Below, one piece after another: positions 1 to 5,150 of a stretch of DNA of 5,175 nt. Within the stretch, counting starts at the first letter, position 1. Every line of letters begins with the position of its first letter. Both the position numbers and the translations under genes were made by a program. This DNA comes from an uncultured Saprospiraceae bacterium (lineage in GTDB: Bacteria; Bacteroidota; Bacteroidia; Chitinophagales; Saprospiraceae), in NCBI GenBank assembly GCA_937930625.1, contig CALHBW010000183.1, positions 1-5,175 of the forward strand, written 5' to 3'. Under the pieces are notes generated by a model. The model saw only the letters and a list, made by a program, of their open reading frames with translations, was not told the DNA's origin and did no database searches.

Positions 1-21
1 GTTTTGTACAGCATGGGTTCT

Positions 22-61
22 CCGTCGTTCGGGAGATACTGAAATAAATTCAGTATGACGG
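22..61. repeat. Dispersed-type hairpin repeat (GATACTGAA...TTCAGTATGACG)
   Basis: ATACTGAA (36-43) and TTCAGTAT (49-56) form a perfect 8-bp stem around the loop ATAAA. An outer CCGTC (22-26) can pair with GACGG (57-61), leaving a one-sided 9-nt bulge. From memory, this matches the intergenic hairpins seen in many copies in Bacteroidota and some other bacteria, whose usual form is GATTCTGAA...TTCAGAATGACG. Here both arms differ at the paired position, so pairing is kept. The plus-strand sequence just after it is T-rich (TTGCTTTTTGATTTTTT), so it may also end a plus-strand transcript entering from the left. The dispersed nature cannot be confirmed from one copy. Confidence 0.6.
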
Positions 62-161
62 TTGCTTTTTGATTTTTTACCTCATGTATAGTAGTATGAT
101 TTAACACTATTCAAACTATCTAACTAATTGATAATAAACCACTTGCAATCAATATATTTTA

Positions 162-190
162 TTCCTTTTCTATAATTTTAAGAAAAGGAA
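162..190. repeat. Perfect 10-bp inverted repeat overlapping the terminator
   Basis: TTCCTTTTCT (162-171) and AGAAAAGGAA (181-190) are exact reverse complements around a 9-nt AT loop. The last four bases, GGAA (187-190), are also the outer part of the left arm of the hairpin at 187-211, so the two structures cannot both form completely. On the minus strand the T-run that follows the terminator stem is itself one arm of this repeat. Confidence 0.6.
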
Positions 191-211
191 CAGACCCTTC
201 GGGTCTGCTCC
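180..211 (-). terminator. Intrinsic terminator, minus strand
   Basis: On the minus strand the sequence is GGAGCAGACCC (211-201), loop GAA, then GGGTCTGTTCC (197-187), followed directly by TTTTCTT. That makes an 11-bp GC-rich stem with a U-run. The one imperfect position, A190 against C208 on the plus strand, becomes a U-G wobble in minus-strand RNA. That, with the T-run found only on this side, fixes the strand. The nearest upstream minus gene already has its own terminator at 626-663, so this site either backs that up or ends a separate short transcript starting between about 250 and 600. Confidence 0.72.
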
Positions 212-300
212 CTGGTTTATACAACCACACTTTACTGCGAGTTGTACAGAATATTGGTTGTCTCCTTGTACCAACACGAAAAAGGAGAACCTCCAAAATC
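180..300 (-). ncRNA. Possible structured small RNA ending at the terminator
   Basis: Read on the minus strand, 300 down to 180 contains GGTTCTCCTT (291-282) that can pair with AAGGAGACAACC (267-256). The ACAACC part (261-256) can instead pair with GGTTGT (226-221), and the intrinsic terminator follows. The competing pairings and a terminator with no gene in front would suit a small RNA or a regulated 3' region. I saw no clear minus-strand TAnnTTTG promoter within about 150 bases upstream, and I do not recognise an RNA family. This is inference only. Confidence 0.22.
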
Positions 301-594
301 CGTAATGCCTTAAAAACACATCTACATGTGCTACATTTTTTGTTTTGTGTTAATTTTTGTTGATGATTAATAGTGTTTTCAATTGACACTACAAATTTGC
401 ACTTAAATGCGGCTCATACCAACTACAAAAAATTGCATTTTCCGACAAAAACATTGAAAAGTAACTAACCAGACAGAAGGCAATCAAATCTAAAAACGAA
501 TAATAGTCAGCACTTTAAATATTAAAACAAATTTATATTAGTAATTATTTTTCAAGAAAAAGGAGAGAAAAACAGGAAGGAAAAAGCTTAAACA

Positions 595-612
595 TCGGAA
601 CGTTGCAAAGGT
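595..612. repeat. Shared intergenic word, copy 1 (TCGGAACGTTGCAAAGGT)
   Basis: TCGGAACGTTGCA is identical to 3058-3070 in the other large gap, and the match continues as AAGGT there and AAAGGT here, a single-base indel. The word includes two overlapping palindromes, AACGTT and TTGCAA. Here it lies 13 bases from the terminator hairpin at 626-663. It may be a dispersed repeat fragment or a protein-binding site. Confidence 0.5.
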
Positions 613-625
613 TATTTGTAATAAA

Positions 626-663
626 TGGTCGAACAAAATTAGGTTCACAATTTTGTCCGACCA
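626..663 (-). terminator. Terminator hairpin of the leucine-rich surface protein gene
   Basis: TGGTCGAACAAAATT (626-640) and AATTTTGTCCGACCA (649-663) form a 15-bp stem around an 8-nt loop. The only mismatch, A632 against C657, is a U-G wobble in minus-strand RNA, so on that strand the stem is unbroken. It starts 7 bases past the stop codon of the minus-strand gene and is followed on the minus strand by TTTATT, a short and imperfect U-run. It works either as a rho-independent terminator or as a 3' stabilising stem. Confidence 0.75.
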
Positions 664-670
664 CTTATCA

Positions 671-2773
671 CTAATTGACGATGAATTTTCTACAAAACAC
701 CTCACCTTTCACTGTAATTTTCAAAATATACATTCCGGGTGATAAAGTAGATACATCAATGGTATTACCGGGTATTTGGTTCGTATGAACTGCTCTACCT
801 GTTTGGTCGTAAATGCTCATCTGTTGGATGTTCTCACCATTCAAGTCGCCAATGTGCAACATATTTTCGACGGGATTCGGATAGATGCTGATATCCCTTC
901 CTTCGTAGCTGACCTGAACGACATCAGTGTATTCAAATGCACCGTCAAAATCCACCTGCTTCAATCGATAATAGGAGATGTCGAATAAAGGATTTTTGTC
1001 TCTATATGTGTATGTATGCGCGGTCGTGGTCGTACCTTGCCCGTCTTGCCAAGCGATTTTTTCCCAATTGATAGCATCTGTACTGCGTTGAATTTCAAAA
1101 CCTGCGTTATTGGTTTCGGTGGCGGTTTGCCATGTGAGTAGGGTGCTTTTGTTTTCTATTTTGGCTTGGAAATCGGTGAGGGTGATGGGGAGATAGTTGC
1201 ACAAATTGACTATCTCCTCTGCACTGTTACAGCCCGGTGCGTTACTATGGATTTCGTTAGGTCCACCAAATTCGAGAAAATTACATATAGCACTAAAACC
1301 ACTGTGGGATTGAGATAATTGTGAAGATAATGGGAAAATAGTACAAAAATCTAAGCTGGGGTTATTTGTGATTTGTACATATGTAATATTGTAAATAGCT
1401 ACGGTCATATTCCCGACACCTCTCAAGGCATCATTGTCTAATATGTAGATGCCGCCATTTATGTCAAAATAATTGGATATATCAACAACTGCATCGTTAT
1501 TTTTAAACCGAAAATCTCCACCTATTATATCTACATTGGACAAACCATTAATATTTGTCAAAAGTGGGTTGTTGCAAATGTCAAGATTGCCCTCAATAAT
1601 TTGTAGAAATGACAAGGCATTCAAGTTAGTCAGTGAAGGAGAGGTGATAGTCAAGTTACCTCTGATTGACGTACAATTCGGATAGTTGACTAAAAAGCTA
1701 TCTATGTCTGACAAGGAAGTAAAAATAATATCGTCCGTCGGGCAGGTATCTTCTAAGCCACATGCACCGAATAGCTCATCATTGGTGCTACAACCTGTTG
1801 AATTGTCATCTAAAGTACTCATACTTCCGCTTGCCAAATAGGTACAAATTCCATCATTCGAACATACAGATAAGTCTAGGTTTCGGGAAATATTCAAATA
1901 GGTGATATTCTCATAATAAGGCAGAATATCTAAGGCAGATATGTCGGTCAGATTTATATTTCTAATGATAGAGATAGTTGAAGAATCAGCCATACTTATC
2001 ACCCCTTCCAAGCCCGATAAATTAGTTATGAAGGGATTGTTACGGATGGAAATTCCGCCTCCGGCATCAGTAAGATTGCTCAATACAGATAGACTAAGCA
2101 AATCATTATTATTCTCGATTTTTAAGCCCGGACCGGTTAAAGTAGTCAGATTTTGTAAGCCGGAGAGATTAATCAAATCACTATTACCGCGGACTATCAA
2201 TTCTGACAGTTCTGTAATACCCTCTAAACCACTAAGATTTGTCAGTGAGCTATTGGAGGAAATGTTCATATTATCAACATTATTTAATTCTCCCAAGTAA
2301 TCAAGGCTTACTAATGATGGGTTGGCAAAAATAAGAAGGGAAGATGCAGAATTGACATTTTCTAAACCTTTCAGACTTGTTAAGGAATTATTACTTTTAA
2401 TACTCAATTCTGATAAATTGGTGATACCTTCCAAGCCCGAAAGATTAACTAAATTGATATTATTATCAAGATTCAACTTGTCAATATTTGTAACATTTTG
2501 TAATCCGTTGAGATTTTGCAAATCATGACTATTTCTGATAGATAGGTTGTTAACAGAAGTTAGTTGACTAAGCCCGTTTAAGTCAGCGATACCAACCACG
2601 GAATAATTAATACTTAGATTATTGAGTTCAGTACATTCGGGATAATCAATAGCGAAATTATCTACTTCTTCTTGTGTAGTAAATATTATATCGCCATTGG
2701 GTGGACAATTCTGCGAAAATAAACCACCACAAAAAAGAATAAAACATAGTGTGAATAGAAAAGTACGTTTCAT
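671..2773 (-). CDS. Secreted leucine-rich, receptor-L-like protein with T9SS sorting tail
   Basis: This 700-residue protein starts at ATG with a Sec signal peptide: MKR, then a hydrophobic stretch 4-18, with probable cleavage near 20-21. Residues 23-338 form a first module. It opens with C-P-x-x-x-D-I-I-F-T and a Y-P-x-C at 44-47, runs through about ten 22-26-residue repeats of the form L-x-N-L-S-G-L-x-x-x-x-x-L-x-x-L-x-I-x-x-N (63-300), and closes with a cysteine-rich cap (C304, C310, C328, C338). Residues 344-525 repeat the plan in shorter form, with the same opening, the same Y-P-x-C (364-367) and a cap at C477, C497, C515 and C525. Residues 528-624 look like the beta-sandwich domain common before T9SS tails. 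Residues 625-700 are a type A sorting tail with Y-P-N-P (631-634), which in the family directs outer-membrane export through the type IX machinery. Such solenoids usually bind proteins or glycans; the ligand is unknown. No SD is visible before the ATG, which is normal in Bacteroidota. Confidence 0.93.
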   Translation of the reverse strand: MKRTFLFTLCFILFCGGLFSQNCPPNGDIIFTTQEEVDNFAIDYPECTELNNLSINYSVVGIADLNGLSQLTSVNNLSIRNSHDLQNLNGLQNVTNIDKLNLDNNINLVNLSGLEGITNLSELSIKSNNSLTSLKGLENVNSASSLLIFANPSLVSLDYLGELNNVDNMNISSNSSLTNLSGLEGITELSELIVRGNSDLINLSGLQNLTTLTGPGLKIENNNDLLSLSVLSNLTDAGGGISIRNNPFITNLSGLEGVISMADSSTISIIRNINLTDISALDILPYYENITYLNISRNLDLSVCSNDGICTYLASGSMSTLDDNSTGCSTNDELFGACGLEDTCPTDDIIFTSLSDIDSFLVNYPNCTSIRGNLTITSPSLTNLNALSFLQIIEGNLDICNNPLLTNINGLSNVDIIGGDFRFKNNDAVVDISNYFDINGGIYILDNDALRGVGNMTVAIYNITYVQITNNPSLDFCTIFPLSSQLSQSHSGFSAICNFLEFGGPNEIHSNAPGCNSAEEIVNLCNYLPITLTDFQAKIENKSTLLTWQTATETNNAGFEIQRSTDAINWEKIAWQDGQGTTTTAHTYTYRDKNPLFDISYYRLKQVDFDGAFEYTDVVQVSYEGRDISIYPNPVENMLHIGDLNGENIQQMSIYDQTGRAVHTNQIPGNTIDVSTLSPGMYILKITVKGEVFCRKFIVN
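1199..1744 (-). repeat. Second, shortened copy of the receptor-L-like module
   Basis: Residues 344-525 parallel residues 23-338. Both open with C-P-x-(N/D)-x-D-I-I-F-T, have Y-P-x-C-T about 20 residues later, and end with I-C-x-x-L ... G-C-(S/N)-(T/S)-x-x-E-(L/I)-x-x-x-C. The first copy has about 240 residues of leucine-rich repeats between these caps and the second only about 110, so it has lost repeats or never gained them. Confidence 0.7.
1874..2587 (-). repeat. Array of about ten leucine-rich repeats in the first module
   Basis: Residues 63-300 divide into units starting near 63, 85, 108, 131, 154, 177, 200, 225, 249 and 275; the first is 22 residues, the next five 23, the last four 24-26. 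The G-L-E-G version recurs at 113, 182 and 253, a spacing of 69 and then 71 residues, suggesting that blocks of three units were duplicated. A 14-base word, CCTTCCAAGCCCGA on the plus strand, is identical at 2427-2440 and 2004-2017, both coding for the S-G-L-E-G stretch. Confidence 0.8.
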
Positions 2774-2830
2774 GTCGTTAATTTTTAAGTGTGAATAAAA
2801 TATGAATTTTAGTAGTTGTTTGATATTTAT

Positions 2831-2850
2831 TTATACATGCAAATGTATAA
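2831..2850. promoter_or_regulatory. 20-bp dyad overlapping the promoter
   Basis: TTATACAT (2831-2838) and ATGTATAA (2843-2850) are exact reverse complements around GCAA. The dyad covers the whole -7 box at 2840-2847 and the expected transcription start near 2833. A dimeric repressor bound here would block transcription of the minus-strand gene. The symmetry is seen; the operator role is inferred. Confidence 0.4.
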
Positions 2851-2868
2851 CAACTTAGATTTTTAAAA
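2840..2868 (-). promoter_or_regulatory. Bacteroidota-type promoter for the leucine-rich protein gene
   Basis: The minus strand reads TACATTTG at 2847-2840, an exact fit to the TAnnTTTG -7 consensus of the Bacteroidota housekeeping sigma factor. A TTTT starts 17 bases further upstream (2868-2865), a weak version of the TTTG -33 element. The start of transcription would fall near 2833, giving a leader of about 60 nt before the ATG at 2773. Confidence 0.55.
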
Positions 2869-2968
2869 TAGGTACATTTTTAGGCTTAATCTGCCTACAA
2901 AAAAGGCATTTCTTTTATAAAGGAATGAATTTAAAGGTATTAATTATCTAAAAATCAATTATTTAATA

Positions 2969-3002
2969 AAATAAAAAAATAACATTATATTATTTTTTAT
3001 TT
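2969..3002. repeat. A/T-only inverted repeat
   Basis: AAATAAAAAAATAA (2969-2982) faces TTATTTTTTATTT (2990-3002) across a 7-base loop, differing only by one extra A. With only A and T in the arms it is a site of easy melting or cruciform extrusion and of A-tract bending. It lies between the two divergent transcription units. Confidence 0.5.
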
Positions 3003-3057
3003 CAAATAAATTTAACTTTTAAATCTTAACTTCAATTTTGTAAGATGTAAGTATTTC

Positions 3058-3074
3058 TCGGAACGTTGCAAGGT
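3058..3074. repeat. Shared intergenic word, copy 2 (TCGGAACGTTGCAAGGT)
   Basis: This shares 13 identical bases with 595-607 and then differs by one deleted A. Both copies have the same orientation and both lie in gene-free DNA with a hairpin further along. Here the hairpin is the plus-strand terminator about 90 bases away. Confidence 0.5.
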
Positions 3075-3161
3075 AGGTTTGCGCTCATAATGAGGGCGAG
3101 CAAGAAATTGAATTTTGATGCTGAACATCAGTTATCCATTTTATTAATTACTCATTCCTTA

Positions 3162-3230
3162 TAGTGTGCTATCCTTTACAGTCAATGGAAAACATCAACT
3201 GTAAAGGGAAGTAACACACTAAGTTTTTTT
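3162..3230 (+). terminator. Orphan intrinsic terminator, plus strand
   Basis: TAGTGTG (3162-3168) pairs with CACACTA (3215-3221), and CCTTTACAGT (3173-3182) pairs with ACTGTAAAGG (3198-3207) around a 15-nt loop. Between these two helices TAT can pair with GTA, leaving a C-A mismatch and a GAA bulge, so about 20 pairs form in all. AG and then seven T (3224-3230) follow on the plus strand; the minus side has no T-run. No plus-strand gene lies upstream in the window, because the neighbour on that side is transcribed the other way. It must therefore end a short transcript born inside this gap, or attenuate the leader of the gene starting at 3441. Confidence 0.65.
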
Positions 3231-3440
3231 GTGCTAATACATACTGTTGGATGAAATTATAATGTCGATTTTTGTTGATACAAAGTTATTATCCGCCGGA
3301 TATTTAGGAAAGCTATTTTTTTCATTTATAATTCATAGAAAACACTAAATAATACAAATTTAAGTTATTATTTTGTTTAATTACTAATTGTATTACAGTT
3401 CATTAGGAGTTTAAATTATAAATAATAAAATACGATAAAA

Positions 3441-4946
3441 GTGAGTAAAAATACCATTAATAAATCAAAATTAATACAACTAATCTCATATTTGGACGAT
3501 AAGGATTATAAAGAATTGGGCTTATGGGTACGTTCTCCCATTCACAATAGTAATCAAATAGTGATTGATTTATACGATGTCATCAAACATAAATATCGCA
3601 ACACAGATAAACCTATTGATACATTAAAAATCATGAAACACCTCAAAATGTTACCACGCACCGCAGGGGAAAAAGACACCTGCCCGCGCGACAAACAAGA
3701 ACTTCGCCGTACGATGCACCTGCTTTCAGAGCAAATAGAAGATTTTTTAATCTGGAAAGCTACCCAAAAAGAAGTTGTTGTCCGCAAACGACACCTCATG
3801 GATGAACTTATGATACGCAGAGCTTACCCACTCGTAAATGCCGTCATGCGAAAAGCCCGAAAAATACAAGAAACTTCCCCACTACGCGATGTACAACATT
3901 GTAAGAATGAACACCTCTTGGCACAGATAGATTTATTTATGGCCGTCATCGTCAAAGACCGTAATGTAGTGCCTGCAATGAAGCACAATGTAGATACTTT
4001 ACGGCGGTATTTCCTGAGTCAGCTCCTTCGTTATTACTGCTTTGCATCAAGTACAAACGCAAAATTTAAAACAAAAAAAAGCTACCCTATGATGGAAGTT
4101 TTAAAATCGTATGTAACTAACAGTAAGGATTTTGAATATTACACCATTCGGTTTTATTATATCTGTTTGGAGTTGGTACAAAAAAGTCGAATTGAAGACT
4201 ATAACGAACTAAAATCTATGATATATACAGGAGAAACCTTTGACAATCATGAACTCAGACAGTTATTTACAGTTCTTACAAATTTTTGTGGACGAAAAAT
4301 AACTGAAGGAGATAACCGATTTATGCAAGAAAGATTTGACTTGTACAAAGAAGTTTTGAGAAGAGAAATCTTGACAGACCAAGTTCAATTTTCGGCATCA
4401 AAATTTATTGAAATTGTAGAGACAGGATTAAAAGTCAATCAACCGGAATGGACCAATGAATTTATACAAAAGTACAGTCCCGAACTCGGACCTAATCTGC
4501 GTGAAGACACTGTGAATTATTCCAAAGCCTTGTACGCTTTTCATTTCAATAAATATAATCTGGCACAAGACTTTTTGCACGCTGTGAATAAAATGAATTT
4601 ATGGCTCATGAAAGTCCTACTTATTAAGATTTATTATGATAAAAATGAATTGACCTTTGATAATATTGACACGCATCCTATCAATTCAGAATTAGAAGCA
4701 TTGTTACAGCTTACTCGTCCCGGCGGCAATACAAAAGCATCAGAAAGGAATCGTCTTTCTCGTAGCAATTTCGCTAATTTTTTTAAACGTATTCTCAACA
4801 GAAGAAAAAAAATTATCGGAAAAGAAATGGTAAGTATTGACAATATCAAAGCCCTCAAAACCGAACTCGCCGACATTGAACGTTTAGCAGAGCGCAAGTG
4901 GCTCAATGATAAATTGAATGAGTTGATGAAGAATGTGGAATCATAG
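3441..4946 (+). CDS. Uncharacterised 501-residue helical (TPR-like) protein
   Basis: The gene starts at GTG 3441: an in-frame TAA at 3426-3428 lies just upstream and no ATG or other common start falls between. An AGGAG at 3405-3409 is too far away to act as its ribosome site, and the leader is A-rich as usual in Bacteroidota. The product has no signal peptide or membrane segment, is rich in Lys and Arg, and appears almost wholly helical. The N-terminal part (9-105) has an S-P-x-x-N motif at 32-36, then D-L-Y-x-x-I-K and an R-R-T-M-H-x-L-x-x-x-I-E-D-F-L helix (89-103). Residues 318-400 have a TPR-like pattern: W337, F341-I342, Y345, R354, N359, then A-x-x-F-x-x-x-x-Y-x-x-A at 364-376. The C-terminal part has N-F-x-x-F (443-447) and a helix ending near K-W-L (486-488). 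From memory, proteins of this build recur in Saprospiraceae and relatives without a known function; it could be a scaffold or regulator. Nothing in the sequence shows enzymatic residues. Confidence 0.88.
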   Translation: MSKNTINKSKLIQLISYLDDKDYKELGLWVRSPIHNSNQIVIDLYDVIKHKYRNTDKPIDTLKIMKHLKMLPRTAGEKDTCPRDKQELRRTMHLLSEQIEDFLIWKATQKEVVVRKRHLMDELMIRRAYPLVNAVMRKARKIQETSPLRDVQHCKNEHLLAQIDLFMAVIVKDRNVVPAMKHNVDTLRRYFLSQLLRYYCFASSTNAKFKTKKSYPMMEVLKSYVTNSKDFEYYTIRFYYICLELVQKSRIEDYNELKSMIYTGETFDNHELRQLFTVLTNFCGRKITEGDNRFMQERFDLYKEVLRREILTDQVQFSASKFIEIVETGLKVNQPEWTNEFIQKYSPELGPNLREDTVNYSKALYAFHFNKYNLAQDFLHAVNKMNLWLMKVLLIKIYYDKNELTFDNIDTHPINSELEALLQLTRPGGNTKASERNRLSRSNFANFFKRILNRRKKIIGKEMVSIDNIKALKTELADIERLAERKWLNDKLNELMKNVES

Positions 4947-4974
4947 CTATCTCATTTACATTCTTGGATTTAAA

Positions 4975-4995
4975 ACAAAATGCCATTTTGTCTTA
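4975..4995 (+). terminator. Weak terminator-like hairpin after the 501-residue gene
   Basis: ACAAAAT (4975-4981) and ATTTTGT (4985-4991) form a 7-bp AT-rich stem with a GCC loop, 28 bases after the stop codon. CTTATT follows. On the minus strand the stem is followed by TTTAAA, so it could work in either direction or not at all. The stem is too AT-rich for a confident call. Confidence 0.3.
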
Positions 4996-5086
4996 TTGTG
5001 CGTTAAAATTCGGAAATAATGGCAGTCCATCATACATTTTCCATACAAAATGACTACTTTTAATCAGTGGGAATACGATTTGATTC

Positions 5087-5150
5087 ACGTAAAACGATTT
5101 TGCAAATCGTTCCCCATTCACACGCGACGATTTACAAAATCGTTTTACGT
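5087..5150. repeat. 24-bp near-perfect inverted repeat with self-complementary arms
   Basis: The left arm 5087-5110 and right arm 5127-5150 match at 23 of 24 positions around a 16-nt loop; both outer ends are ACGTAAAACG when read inward. The one mismatch, C5103 against A5134, becomes a G-U pair in minus-strand RNA. Each arm can also fold by itself: ACGATTT-TGC-AAATCGT at 5094-5110 and ACGATTT-ACA-AAATCGT at 5127-5143. Neither side has a T-run, so a simple intrinsic terminator is unlikely. A REP- or MITE-like dispersed element, or a 3' stabilising structure, fits better. Confidence 0.7.

Larger units (their letters stand above)
62..625. other. Gene-free region with hairpins
   Basis: No convincing protein gene is present. 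A GTG-started minus frame (389 to 159, 76 codons) and a second minus frame (319 to 170, 49 codons, also GTG) both run through the terminator stem at 187-211. Neither has a recognisable domain or a supporting start site, so I treat both as chance. The region holds the interlocked hairpins at 162-211, possible small stems at 261-288 (TCTCCTT/AAGGAGA), 221-261 (ACAACCA/TGGTTGT) and 371-391 (TAGTGT/ACACTA), and a purine-only run at 554-586 broken by a single C at 573. The rest is plain AT-rich sequence. Confidence 0.6.
2774..3440. other. 667-bp divergent intergenic region
   Basis: No gene of normal size is present. From left to right it holds the promoter and dyad at 2831-2868, then two more dyads upstream of that promoter: TAGGC/GCCTA at 2881-2897, and CATTTCTTT/AAAGGAATG at 2907-2927 with one G-T pair. 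Next are an A/T inverted repeat (2969-3002), the shared word at 3058-3074, a 24-codon ATG frame at 3090-3164, the plus-strand terminator at 3162-3230, and an odd palindrome TATCCGCCGGATA at 3290-3302. I found no good TAnnTTTG box for the plus-strand gene. The nearest, TTATTTTG at 3368-3375, has one mismatch and no -33 element. Confidence 0.6.

Noticed and set aside
170..319. Second minus-strand frame, 49 codons from GTG
   Set aside because: The peptide looks superficially protein-like, but it also crosses the terminator, starts at GTG without support, and cannot be separated from chance without homologues.
159..389. Minus-strand 76-codon frame with GTG start
   Set aside because: It runs straight through the terminator stem at 187-211, has no recognisable domain, no promoter or ribosome site, and an alternative open frame (319 to 170) covers the same DNA.
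776..2528. Four plus-strand frames (776-988, 1473-1685, 1941-2300, 2322-2528)
   Set aside because: All are antisense to the leucine-rich protein gene, whose repetitive codons leave the opposite strand open. None has its own domain or start signals.
2713..2773. Lipoprotein signal (L-F-C-G near residue 15)
   Set aside because: The residue before the cysteine is Phe, which does not fit a lipobox. A normal Sec signal with cleavage near residue 20, together with the T9SS tail, fits better.
3290..3302. TATCCGCCGGATA as an RNA hairpin
   Set aside because: The palindrome is odd with a one-base centre, so it cannot fold as a tight stem. It could at most be a protein-binding dyad, for which nothing else argues.
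3405..3409. AGGAG as the ribosome site of the 501-residue gene
   Set aside because: It is about 31 bases before the GTG and an in-frame TAA at 3426-3428 lies between. No start codon sits at a suitable distance.
3554..3799. Minus-strand 81-codon frame
   Set aside because: It lies wholly antisense within the 501-residue gene and has no coding features of its own.
4634..4906. Minus-strand 90-codon frame with a hydrophobic stretch
   Set aside because: It is antisense to the lysine-rich end of the 501-residue gene. The hydrophobic run is just the complement of AAA/AAT-rich codons.
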